This document shows positions 1 through 6,273 of a stretch of 7,927 bases of DNA, one piece after another. The stretch covers positions 1-7,927 of the forward strand of contig CAYVZZ010000105.1 in the NCBI GenBank assembly GCA_964456185.1. The letters run 5' to 3'. The position numbers were made by a program, and so were the translations under genes. Within the stretch, counting starts at the first letter, position 1; each line of letters begins with the position of its first letter. This stretch comes from CAYVZZ01 sp964456185 (GTDB lineage Bacteria; Pseudomonadota; Gammaproteobacteria; Pseudomonadales; Alcanivoracaceae). The notes beneath the pieces were generated by a model. The model was not told where the DNA came from, ran no database searches, and saw only the letters and a program-made list of their open reading frames with translations.

Positions 1-748
1 GGCGCTCCGAGCGGGATCGGAGATCTATGCGGTGCTGCGGGCGCAGCTGCGAGAGGCGGGTCAGGTGAACGGGCTCGGCGACGAGGGCGGTTTTGCCCCC
101 TCCGTGCGTGAACCCGAGGAGGTCCTGGAGCTGTTGGTCACGGCCATCGAGTCGGCAGGCTACGAGCCGGGACGCGACGGCGTGATGCTGGCCATCGACC
201 CGGCTGCCAACGGCTTCTTCGACCCCGTCTCGCAGACCTATCGGGTGGGAGAGGCGCTGCTGGACGGCGCGGGCATGGTGGACCGCTACACGCAGATGGT
301 CGACCGGTTCCCCATCTGGAGCATCGAGGACGGCCACGCCGAGACCGACCTGCAGGGGTGGACGCAGATGTCGGCGAGGCTCGGCGGGCGTGTGCAGGTC
401 GTGGGCGACGACCTGCTGGTGACCAACCCCGATCGCATCAGCGAGGCCATCGAGGCACGGCTGGCCGACGCTGCGTTGATCAAGGTCAACCAGGTGGGCA
501 CGGTGACCCAGACGCTCGAGGCGTTGCGGCGCTGCCACGAGGCGGGGTGGGGTGCGATGATCTCCCACCGTTCCGGGGAGACCACCGACGACTTCATCGC
601 GGACCTGGCCGTGGCGGCCGGCTGTGGTCAGATCAAGTCGGGGGCGCCGGCCCGGGGAGAGCGGATCGCGAAGTACAACCGGCTCCTCGCGATCGACGCC
701 TCGGCACCACTGCCCTATGGCATCCCGTCGGTTGATGACGCAGGGTGA
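1..748 (+). CDS. eno: Enolase (phosphopyruvate hydratase), C-terminal part, cut by window start
   Basis: Enolase converts 2-phosphoglycerate to phosphoenolpyruvate in cytosolic glycolysis. The reading frame is open from base 2 with no start in view, so the N-terminal domain and part of the barrel lie outside. Landmark motifs appear in family order: GDEGGFAP (catalytic Glu codon at 83), AIDPAA (metal Asp), SIEDG (metal Glu), VGDDLLVTN (metal Asp), ALIKVNQ (catalytic Lys codon at 482), ISHRSGET (substrate His/Arg/Ser) and GQIKSGAPARGERIAKYN (substrate Lys). All catalytic and metal ligands in the visible part are kept. Several second-shell stretches differ from the common bacterial form: DPAANGFF where DCAASEFY-like is usual, and IEDGHAETDLQGW where IEDGLxExDWxGW is usual. 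This suggests a divergent or secondary enolase paralogue (inference). It runs convergently into the GTPase gene with only 6 nt between the stops. It may belong to the fluoride theme of the locus, since enolase is fluoride-sensitive, but its own leader is not in view. Confidence 0.95.
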   Translation, partial: ALRAGSEIYAVLRAQLREAGQVNGLGDEGGFAPSVREPEEVLELLVTAIESAGYEPGRDGVMLAIDPAANGFFDPVSQTYRVGEALLDGAGMVDRYTQMVDRFPIWSIEDGHAETDLQGWTQMSARLGGRVQVVGDDLLVTNPDRISEAIEARLADAALIKVNQVGTVTQTLEALRRCHEAGWGAMISHRSGETTDDFIADLAVAAGCGQIKSGAPARGERIAKYNRLLAIDASAPLPYGIPSVDDAG

Positions 749-754
749 CGGTGC

Positions 755-2464
755 TCAGGCCACGCGGTCGAGCAGTTGCTCGATGCTGCGCACCCGGTCA
801 CTGAGCGTGACCGCCTGAGCGTCGCGCTCGGCCGCGTCCTCCGAACCCGTCAACACTTCGTCCAGCACGCTCACGAGTCGCTCGACGGTGTCGTTCAACT
901 CGTCGTCCAGGGCCCGGCCGAGGTGGCGGCCCGCCTCCACCAGCCGGTACTGCAGGTCCGCGCGCGCGCGACCCAGTTGGCGGTCCGTCATGCCCGGCAC
1001 CTCCTCGAGGACAGCGGAGCGGATCCTCCTGCGCTGGTGGGCCTCCGAATGAAGATGCGTGAGCGAGGAGCGGAAGGGCGGCTCCCAACCCACGGGTGGC
1101 GTGTAGTCGTAACGGAAGGTGGGGTCGACGGCCAGCGTCGCCGAGACCGAGCCGAGCTCGATGGACAGGTCAAGTGCCTGCTGCACGGCGACTCTTGCGA
1201 GCTCGAGCTGTGCGGACACCGCGTGCCTGGTCTGTTCGATGAGGTCGCGCAGGCCCGTCTCAAGGCGGTTCGTCGTGACGCCGCGCCAGCCGTCGACGGC
1301 ACTCGTGATGACGGCCGCCATGACGCTCCGGGACTCCTGCTCGTACTCCTGGAGCGGCAGGGCGTCGAGCCGGTCGCGGAAGGCGCCCGCCAGCTCGTGC
1401 CGGCAGGACTGCACGAGGGACGGGGCGGCCTCCTGGGCGGAGGCGTCGAGCTCGCGCAGCAGGCGGTGGATCGATCCCGTGCAGGCGTCCCGCAGGGAGA
1501 CCCGCTGGGCCGAGATCGACTGCAGCCTGGTCCGAAGCTCGCGCGTGGACTCCTGCCTACCGCTGCGGGCGAGCTCCAACGACCTCTCACGGATCCGCGC
1601 GTCGTCGAGCATGCCGATGAGGGTTCGACGCACGTGGCCGGCCAGCGCACGTTGCACGTCGCCGGCACCACGGGTCTCGAGGTAGTCCTCCAGGCTCGCG
1701 AGGAACCGGTTGAATCCCAGGTCGGCGCGCCCCTGGCGCGCCGAGCACGCCTGGACCGTGACCTCGGCGCCGGCTGCCTCCCGACAGACCCGTTCGGTGA
1801 AGTCCAACGCGGTGGCCACCTCGGCGCCGTCCAGCCGGTCGCTCTTGTTGAGCACCACGAAGGTGCGCACAGACGTCTCGACAATCTGCTGCAACAGCGC
1901 GCGTTCCGCGCTGGACACCGGCGGGTCTGCGGTGAGCACCAGCACCGCGGCGTCCAGGGTGCGCAAGGCGTCGTGCGCGTCGGCCGTGTTGTGTTCGAAC
2001 ACCGACCCGGTGCCAGGAGTGTCCACGAGGTCCAGGGCGTAACGGTCGAGCAGCTCCTCGTGGATCCGGGCGGTCACATCGGCCACCCAGAGCCGGTTCT
2101 CGGGGTTCTCCGCCTCGGTGACGAACCGGTGGAGTTCGGCGAGCCCGATCCGTTCGGCGCGGCCGTCGTGGAAGGTCACCACGGCGTGCTCGGTCTGCTG
2201 GGGCCCGGCGGCCGTGATGGTCGTCGCGACGGAGGTCAGGGGCGTGACACCGGTCGGTACCAGCTCGCGCTGGAGCAGCGCATTGACCAGGGTGCTCTTG
2301 CCCCGCTTCGCCTCGCCGGCCACCAGCACCCGGAGCCTCTGGTCGTCCAGCCGGGCGGCCAGCCGATCGAGACGGTCCTGCTCCGGGCCGGTCGCGAGCA
2401 ACCGGGCCCTGCGGAGCACCTGCATGGTGTCGAGCCTGTGGTATGCCGTGGCCTCGGTCGACAT
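755..2464 (-). CDS. Dynamin-family (bacterial dynamin-like) GTPase
   Basis: 569-residue P-loop GTPase. The G motifs are complete and in order: G1 GEAKRGKS at residues 50-57, G2 within TPLTS at 74-78, G3 DTPG at 148-151, G4 NKSD at 206-209, and G5-like CSA at 240-242. The G1 context (VLVAGEAKRGKSTLVNALL, then LVPTGVTPLTS) is typical of dynamin_N proteins. Residues about 270-569 are charged and helix-rich, like a dynamin stalk. No transmembrane segment or hydrophobic paddle is seen, so any membrane contact would be peripheral. Family members remodel or tether membranes. The substrate here is unknown. The frame stays open 94 codons further upstream, but the ATG at 2464 is preferred: AAAGGGG sits 7 nt before it, homology-like sequence begins right after it, and the upstream extension is low-complexity and overlaps the control region. 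It is divergent from the MutS-like operon, and its leader holds a candidate RNA switch (2472-2548). Confidence 0.88.
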   Translation of the reverse strand: MSTEATAYHRLDTMQVLRRARLLATGPEQDRLDRLAARLDDQRLRVLVAGEAKRGKSTLVNALLQRELVPTGVTPLTSVATTITAAGPQQTEHAVVTFHDGRAERIGLAELHRFVTEAENPENRLWVADVTARIHEELLDRYALDLVDTPGTGSVFEHNTADAHDALRTLDAAVLVLTADPPVSSAERALLQQIVETSVRTFVVLNKSDRLDGAEVATALDFTERVCREAAGAEVTVQACSARQGRADLGFNRFLASLEDYLETRGAGDVQRALAGHVRRTLIGMLDDARIRERSLELARSGRQESTRELRTRLQSISAQRVSLRDACTGSIHRLLRELDASAQEAAPSLVQSCRHELAGAFRDRLDALPLQEYEQESRSVMAAVITSAVDGWRGVTTNRLETGLRDLIEQTRHAVSAQLELARVAVQQALDLSIELGSVSATLAVDPTFRYDYTPPVGWEPPFRSSLTHLHSEAHQRRRIRSAVLEEVPGMTDRQLGRARADLQYRLVEAGRHLGRALDDELNDTVERLVSVLDEVLTGSEDAAERDAQAVTLSDRVRSIEQLLDRVA

Positions 2465-2471
2465 CGGCGCA

Positions 2472-2548
2472 CCCCTTTCCCACGTCTGCGACAGGAGCCA
2501 TGGGCGGGTGCGGTTCGGGAGCGGCGCTCCCCGGTGGGCTCCACCACC
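2472..2548 (-). promoter_or_regulatory. Candidate fluoride-riboswitch-like leader of the GTPase gene (divergent variant)
   Basis: Read on the minus strand, GGTGG (2548-2544) and CCACC (2537-2533) flank the loop TGGAGC, the same pseudoknot geometry as the leader at 2610. GGAGC in that loop (2542-2538) pairs with GCTCC at 2498-2494, as P1 does. Between them are a 6-bp hairpin with a 3-nt loop (2531-2526/2522-2517), then GAACCGC, a poor P3 (GC-ACCC-GC) and CATGGCTCCT. Departures from the fluoride consensus are GATGG to GTGG-type, CTGATGG to CCCATGG, and the extra hairpin. Expression logic: CTCCT (2497-2493), overlapping the P1 3' strand, can pair with the Shine-Dalgarno AGGGG (2476-2472). An alternative 7-bp pairing CGCACCC (2512-2506)/GGGTGCG (2474-2468) also covers the SD. 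It could be a degenerate copy, a variant with other ligand preference, or chance in GC-rich DNA. Confidence 0.38.
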
Positions 2549-2555
2549 TGCACCG

Positions 2556-2584
2556 AGTGAACCGCGTCGCAGCGGCTGGGTCAA
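2556..2584 (-). promoter_or_regulatory. Candidate sigma-70-type promoter for the GTPase gene
   Basis: On the minus strand TTGACC (2584-2579) is a good -35. It is followed after 17 nt by TTCACT (2561-2556), a weak -10. Transcription would begin near 2549, right at the 5' edge of the candidate RNA switch, which supports both calls. The -35 overlaps the candidate -35 of the opposite promoter. Confidence 0.35.
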
Positions 2585-2604
2585 GCGGCTCGCGGTGCTA
2601 CCGT
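2577..2604 (+). promoter_or_regulatory. Candidate promoter for the MutS-like operon
   Basis: TGGGTC (2577-2582), a weak -35, lies 16 nt before TACCGT (2599-2604), which fits the TANNNT pattern of actinobacterial -10 boxes. The predicted start at about 2610-2611 coincides with the first base of the riboswitch pseudoknot. Fluoride riboswitches often start almost at the transcript 5' end, so position supports the call more than sequence does. Confidence 0.4.
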
Positions 2605-2609
2605 GGAAC

Positions 2610-2669
2610 CAGGGATGGAGCTCCCTGCAACCGCCACTTCCGGCTGATGGCTCCTCCAGCGTGGAGGAG
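2610..2669 (+). promoter_or_regulatory. Fluoride riboswitch (crcB motif) with Shine-Dalgarno-sequestering expression platform
   Basis: All parts of the fluoride riboswitch are present in order. Pseudoknot strands CAGGGA (2610-2615) and TCCCTG (2622-2627) flank TGGAGC, giving the conserved GATGG. The linker and P3 entry AACCGCC is at 2629-2635. P3 is GCC/GGC (2633-2635/2642-2644) with a 6-nt loop. The conserved CTGATGG is at 2644-2650. P1 is GGAGC (2617-2621) with GCTCC (2650-2654). Immediately after, CTCCTCCA (2651-2658) and TGGAGGAG (2662-2669) form a perfect 8-bp hairpin with loop GCG. Its right arm is the whole Shine-Dalgarno of the MutS-like gene. The P1 3' strand and the hairpin left arm share 2651-2654, so the two folds exclude each other. 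Ligand binding would stabilise P1 and free the ribosome site: a translational ON switch. Family knowledge: this motif binds fluoride, and mutS-like genes are among its reported targets. Confidence 0.88.
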
Positions 2670-2678
2670 TGAGCAGGC

Positions 2679-4259
2679 GTGACCCCTGAAGCCATCCCCG
2701 TCGTTCCCGCCGCACCGGAGAAGGTCCCACCGGCAGAGTTCAGCATCCTGTTCCTGCACGGGGAGACACCCGCCGATCCGCCGCCGGCCGAGCCGGATAT
2801 CTTCGATGACCTGAACCTGGATCACGTCGTCGAGCACCTCGTGGCCGGCCTTGACGACTACGACCTCGTGCCGCTCTTCCGGCAGCCCGTGCCGACGTGG
2901 GACCAGATCGCCTACCGACACGAGGTCTTTCGTGATCTCGAGCGCGCTGACGTGCACGCCTGGGTGCAGGCGTGGGCCGAGCAGATGGTGGTCGTGCGCC
3001 GCTGCCTGGAACGGGCCGCGAAGCTGCGGCACCCCTACCAGAAGGCGTGGTGGTTCCTGGAGGCGGCGCGTGAATACTGCACAGCGGTGCGCGAGGCCAC
3101 CGACGGGATGGCAGACCTCGGACCGCGCTCGCGCGGCCTGGTCGCCTTCGCCCAGTTTCTCGACGAGTACGCCGGTTCGCCGGCCTTCCTGGGTCTGCGA
3201 GAGGACGTCGCTCGCGTGCGCAAGGGGCTGGACGAGGTGTCCTACTGCCTGCACATCCAGGACAACCACATCAAGGTGACTCCGGCGCGCGACGAGCCCG
3301 ACTACAGCCACGAGGTTCTGGCGACCTTTGCGAGGTTCCAACGCCGGGAAGCCAAGGACTATCGCGAACACCTCAGGAGCTACAGCGAGATGAACCACGT
3401 CGAGGAGTGGATCCTCGACCTGGTCGCCAAGCTCAACCCCGAGGCCTTCGGCGATCTGCAGGAGTTCACCCACGCGCACGCGGACTTCGTCCAACCGGTC
3501 CTGCGTCGATTCGACCGCGAGGTGCAGTTCTACGTCGCCTATCTCGACTACGTGGCCCCGCTCCAGGACGCCGGGCTGAGCTTCTGCTACCCGCAGCTCG
3601 CCACCACCGACCGCCACGTCCATGTGACGAAGACGTTCGACCTGGCACTGGCGCGCCAGCTGGTCGACAGGGAGACGATTGTCGACAACGAGTTCCACCT
3701 CGAGGGAGACGAACGGGTCTTCGTGGTCTCGGGGCCGAACCAAGGCGGCAAGACCACGTTTGCCCGCACCTTCGGCCAGCTGCACTACCTGGCCAAGCTC
3801 GGCTGTCCGGTGCCCGGTGCCGACGCGAAGCTGTTCCTCTACGACGAGCTCTTCACGCACTTCGAGAAGCGCGAGGACATGGACACGCGCAGCGGCAAGC
3901 TCCAGGACGACCTGGTCCGGATCAAGGCGATCCTCGACCGGGCCACCTCGCGCAGCATCATCATCCTCAACGAGATCTTCACCTCGACGACGGTCGATGA
4001 CGCGACCTTCCTCGGGCGCAAAGTGATGAACCGCGTCATCGAGCTCGGTGCCCTCGGCGTCTGTGTGACCTTCGTCGACGAGCTGGCCCGCCTCGGCCCG
4101 GCCACCGTCAGCATGGTCAGCACGGTGGAGGCAGACAACCCTGCACAGCGGACCTACAAGGTGATCCGCAAGCCGGCCGACGGGCTGGCGTATGCCGCGG
4201 CCATCGCAGCCAAGTACGGGTTGACCCACGATGACATCAGGGAACGGATGACGCGATGA
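2679..4259 (+). CDS. MutS-type ATPase domain protein, first of a tandem pair
   Basis: 526 aa, cytosolic. Residues about 40-310 are mostly helical and resemble a MutS core/lever region. Residues about 315-526 form the MutS-type ATPase: Walker A GPNQGGKTT at 352-360 (MutS has GPNMGGKST), TRSGKLQDDL near 403-412, and Walker B ILNEIF at 429-434. The Walker B aspartate is Asn431, while Glu432 is kept. The position of the MutS H-loop histidine reads VTFVDEL, with Phe465. The protein is far shorter than MutS (about 850 aa). It lacks the N-terminal mismatch-recognition domain and its FxE motif, and no nuclease or Smr domain is seen, so mismatch repair proper is unlikely. The GTG start has GGAGGAG 9 nt upstream, and that site is buried in the riboswitch hairpin. 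Its stop overlaps the next start (ATGA), so the two products are probably made in equal amounts and may form a heterodimer (inference). The substrate is unknown. Confidence 0.88.
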   Translation: MTPEAIPVVPAAPEKVPPAEFSILFLHGETPADPPPAEPDIFDDLNLDHVVEHLVAGLDDYDLVPLFRQPVPTWDQIAYRHEVFRDLERADVHAWVQAWAEQMVVVRRCLERAAKLRHPYQKAWWFLEAAREYCTAVREATDGMADLGPRSRGLVAFAQFLDEYAGSPAFLGLREDVARVRKGLDEVSYCLHIQDNHIKVTPARDEPDYSHEVLATFARFQRREAKDYREHLRSYSEMNHVEEWILDLVAKLNPEAFGDLQEFTHAHADFVQPVLRRFDREVQFYVAYLDYVAPLQDAGLSFCYPQLATTDRHVHVTKTFDLALARQLVDRETIVDNEFHLEGDERVFVVSGPNQGGKTTFARTFGQLHYLAKLGCPVPGADAKLFLYDELFTHFEKREDMDTRSGKLQDDLVRIKAILDRATSRSIIILNEIFTSTTVDDATFLGRKVMNRVIELGALGVCVTFVDELARLGPATVSMVSTVEADNPAQRTYKVIRKPADGLAYAAAIAAKYGLTHDDIRERMTR

Positions 4260-5785
4260 AGGCACTGCTGATGCACCCCACGGAGGACTTCGAGCTCGGC
4301 GCTCGCCTGCCGCGCAACACCGCCGACCTGACCGCCGACCTGGAGCTCGACCGACTCCTGACGCAGATGGCGGCCGACGACGAGTTCCTCTATGACGTCG
4401 CCCAGGTGGCCATCCTGCGCGGCCTCGTCGACGGTGACGAGATCAGATACCGCCAGGACGTCCTCCGCGACTGCCTGGCTCACCCGGACACCATCCGGAC
4501 CATCTACCGTCTCGCCGTGGAAGCCCTCACCGGGGAACGCAAGATCTTCCGCAGCGTCCTGCACCACCCGAGCTACGCAGTCACCCGCTCGGTCGAGGTG
4601 CTCGAGCTGTTCATCGGCATCCTGCACCGGCTGAGGGACATCTCCGACCGCGAGGCGCCCTCCTTCCGGTCCTCGGGCTTCCAGGCCTTCTTCGCCACGC
4701 TCGCGCGGGAGCTGGACGATGACTACTTCGCGGTCCTCGAGGACCATCTCACGCGGCTCCGCTTCCGTCACGGCATGCTCGTCAGCGCTGAGCTGGGGTC
4801 CGGCAACAAGGGCCGCAACTACACCCTGCGGATGCCGGCGGCGGATGACCGCTCGTGGTTCGAGAAGTTCTTCGGTCTGCACCGTTCGGAGTTCACCATC
4901 ACCATCCCCGAGCGTGACCAGGCAGGCTTCTCGGCCCTCTCGGAACTCAAGGACCGTGGTCTCAACGACGTGGCCAACGCCCTGCAGCAGTCCACCGATC
5001 ACATCCTCAGCTTCTTCGAGCTGCTGCGCGTCGAGCTCGGCTTCTACTGCGGGTGCCTGAACCTCCACGAGGCCTTGAGCTCGGCCGGGCGCGCGTGGTG
5101 CTTCCCGGTGGTGCGGGACGACGGCGACGCCGGGTTCTCCTGCCGCGACCTCTACGACGTGTGCCTGGCCCTCAGCACCGACGGTCCGGTTGTCGGCAAC
5201 GACGTCGACGCGGACGACAAGCGGCTGGTTATCATCACCGGCGCCAACCAAGGTGGGAAGTCGACCTTCCTGCGCAGCGTCGGCCTCGCCCAGTTGATGA
5301 TGCAGGCCGGCATGTTCGTCGGTGCCGAGGACTTCGTCGCGCCGACGACCCCGCGTCTCTTCACGCACTACAAACGGGAGGAGGACAAGACGATGGCGAG
5401 CGGCAAGCTCGACGAGGAGCTCGCCCGGATGAGCCGCATCGTGGACGGCCTCGACCCCGGATGCCTGGTGCTGTGCAACGAGTCGTTCGCCGCGACCAAC
5501 GAGCGCGAGGGCTCGGAGGTCGCGCGACAGATCGTCCGGGCCCTTCTCGAGTCGGGTGTGCGGATGCTGTATGTCACGCACCTCTTCGACCTGGCCCACG
5601 GCTTCCACCGCGAGGGCAGGGAGGACGCGTTGTTCCTGCGCGCGCAGCGGCAGGACGACGGACGGCGAACCTTCCGGATCGTGGAGGGCGAGCCGCTGCC
5701 GACCAGCTTCGGCCAGGACGTCTACGTGCGCATCTTCGGCGACGGGTCGTCGTCACAGAGCCAGAGCAGCGTGGGGATCACGTGA
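4256..5785 (+). CDS. MutS-type ATPase domain protein, second of a tandem pair
   Basis: 509 aa, paralogous to the preceding product. Shared landmarks are Walker A GANQGGKST (329-337), LFTHYKREED with SGKLDEELARM (about 368-392) against LFTHFEKRED with SGKLQDDLVRI in the partner, and Walker B LVLCNES (404-410). Here too Asn408 replaces the Walker B aspartate before Glu409. Unlike the partner, it keeps the MutS-type H-loop as VTHLFDL (His442). The helical N-terminal half (about 25-270) has no recognisable mismatch-binding domain. The last conserved stretch is FGQDVYVRIF (485-494), followed by a Ser/Gln-rich tail. The ATG overlaps the upstream stop by 4 nt, indicating translational coupling and shared control by the riboswitch at 2610. 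The final 64 nt overlap the convergent small gene on the other strand. It probably works as a complex with its neighbour, with the pair splitting catalytic features between them (inference). Confidence 0.88.
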   Translation: MKALLMHPTEDFELGARLPRNTADLTADLELDRLLTQMAADDEFLYDVAQVAILRGLVDGDEIRYRQDVLRDCLAHPDTIRTIYRLAVEALTGERKIFRSVLHHPSYAVTRSVEVLELFIGILHRLRDISDREAPSFRSSGFQAFFATLARELDDDYFAVLEDHLTRLRFRHGMLVSAELGSGNKGRNYTLRMPAADDRSWFEKFFGLHRSEFTITIPERDQAGFSALSELKDRGLNDVANALQQSTDHILSFFELLRVELGFYCGCLNLHEALSSAGRAWCFPVVRDDGDAGFSCRDLYDVCLALSTDGPVVGNDVDADDKRLVIITGANQGGKSTFLRSVGLAQLMMQAGMFVGAEDFVAPTTPRLFTHYKREEDKTMASGKLDEELARMSRIVDGLDPGCLVLCNESFAATNEREGSEVARQIVRALLESGVRMLYVTHLFDLAHGFHREGREDALFLRAQRQDDGRRTFRIVEGEPLPTSFGQDVYVRIFGDGSSSQSQSSVGIT

Positions 5786-6075
5786 CGCAAGGTGTCCTCC
5801 GCACGTGAGTAGTGGTGACTTCCGACCCAGAGTCGATCCGTGAGCGGCACCCCAGGAGTGGGGCGGTGGGTCGCTGGTCTGGTCGGGCAGGCGTACCCGG
5901 GCACCCCGGCCTCCCGCAACGCGTTGAGGACCGGAGTGGTCATGCGCGCGTCGATCTCCAGAATCGGCGCCCAAGCGTCGGAGTCGATTCCGTTGTCGAA
6001 GCCGCCGGCGGGCAGCCACCACAGCCGGTTTCGCGAGTTCGTGTCGGCCAGTGGCCGTTCTTCCGAGAAGCCCAT
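5722..6075 (-). CDS. Small DUF2007-like protein of unknown function
   Basis: 117 aa. After a short polar N-terminus it reads LWWLPAGGF (18-26), then PILEIDARMTTPVLNALREAGVPGYAC (37-63), a Pro/Thr-rich loop, and RLWVGSHHYSRAEDTLRHVIP (81-101). A helix with an ALREAGVPxY-type turn, followed by a strand RLWV and an AED helix, is the pattern of small DUF2007-like putative signalling domains. The match is by pattern only. No transmembrane segment or signal peptide is seen. The ATG at 6075 is chosen because AGAGGTGA precedes it. The frame continues up to an ATG at 6204, but that extension is Gly/Pro/Arg-rich and coincides with a candidate structured leader. The stop lies inside the convergent MutS-like gene, so the two 3' ends overlap by 64 nt. 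It is divergent from the DUF4129-MoxR operon. Confidence 0.66.
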   Translation of the reverse strand: MGFSEERPLADTNSRNRLWWLPAGGFDNGIDSDAWAPILEIDARMTTPVLNALREAGVPGYACPTRPATHRPTPGVPLTDRLWVGSHHYSRAEDTLRHVIPTLLWLCDDDPSPKMRT

Positions 6076-6079
6076 CGGG

Positions 6080-6159
6080 TCACCTCTGCTCCGCGAGGCA
6101 GGACCCATCGGCAACCAGTCGGCGTTTCGTCGTGACGACCCGGCGGGGTCCACCGCCGG
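6080..6159 (-). promoter_or_regulatory. Candidate fluoride-riboswitch-like leader of the DUF2007-like gene (divergent variant)
   Basis: On the minus strand CCGGCGG (6159-6153) and CCGCCGG (6146-6140) flank TGGACC, again the pseudoknot-with-P1-loop geometry. GGACC (6151-6147) pairs perfectly with GGTCC (6105-6101). Between them are a 4-bp hairpin with a 3-nt loop (6139-6136/6132-6129), GAAACGCC, a weakly paired loop and GCCGATGGGTCCTGC, which keeps the GATGG run before P1. Expression logic: CTGC (6101-6098) pairs with GCAG (6089-6086) and GGTC (6105-6102) with GACC (6081-6078). This encloses the Shine-Dalgarno AGAGGTGA (6087-6080) and uses the P1 3' strand. It has the same extra hairpin as the leader at 2472-2548. 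The P3 stem is poor and the consensus CTGATGG is altered, so this is a candidate only. Confidence 0.4.
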
Positions 6160-6202
6160 TCTCGGCCCTTCGCCATCGGGGCCGGGCGCTCCTTCCGTTT
6201 CC

Positions 6203-6208
6203 ATGGTA
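6203..6208 (-). promoter_or_regulatory. Possible -10 box for the DUF2007-like gene
   Basis: TACCAT on the minus strand fits TANNNT and resembles the TACCGT box of the MutS-like operon. No convincing -35 is seen 16-18 nt upstream, where an inverted repeat lies instead. It would give a start near 6196, upstream of the structured leader. Confidence 0.25.
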
Positions 6209-6210
6209 CG

Positions 6211-6229
6211 GCTCCCGGGGCACGGGAGC
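6211..6229. repeat. Short perfect inverted repeat in the divergent control region
   Basis: GCTCCCG (6211-6217) and CGGGAGC (6223-6229) are perfect 7-nt inverted arms around a 5-nt centre. It lies just upstream of the possible minus-strand -10 and about 90 nt upstream of the plus-strand transcript. It could be a binding site for a dimeric regulator or a simple hairpin. No run of T follows, so it is not a typical terminator. Confidence 0.4.
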
Positions 6230-6273
6230 GGTCCTCGTCGAGGTGCCGTGCCGTGCGCTGTGAGCTGTTCCGG

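Noticed and set aside
749..754. Terminator between the convergent enolase and GTPase genes
   Set aside because: Only 6 nt separate the stops and no convincing stem followed by T residues was seen around them.
776..2560. Long plus-strand open frame opposite the GTPase gene
   Set aside because: The Arg/Gly/Val/His-rich translation without motifs is what a GC-rich gene gives on the opposite strand; the GTPase motifs on the minus strand are clear.
2465..2746. A 94-codon N-terminal extension of the GTPase, starting at 2746
   Set aside because: It is low-complexity, runs through the divergent control region and into the MutS-like gene, and the ATG at 2464 has its own good Shine-Dalgarno.
2598..5608. 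Long minus-strand open frames opposite the two MutS-like genes
   Set aside because: They mirror the codon bias of the plus-strand genes and show no family motif. The plus frames carry Walker motifs, Shine-Dalgarno sites and start-stop coupling.
2679..5785. Naming the pair as mutS or mutS2 mismatch-repair genes
   Set aside because: Only the core/ATPase part resembles MutS. Recognition, Smr and nuclease domains are absent and Walker B is altered.
6076..6204. Upstream start (ATG 6204, with GGGAG before it) for the DUF2007-like gene
   Set aside because: The added 43 residues look untranslated in composition, and the region folds as a structured leader. AGAGGTGA before 6075 is a better site. Not fully excluded.
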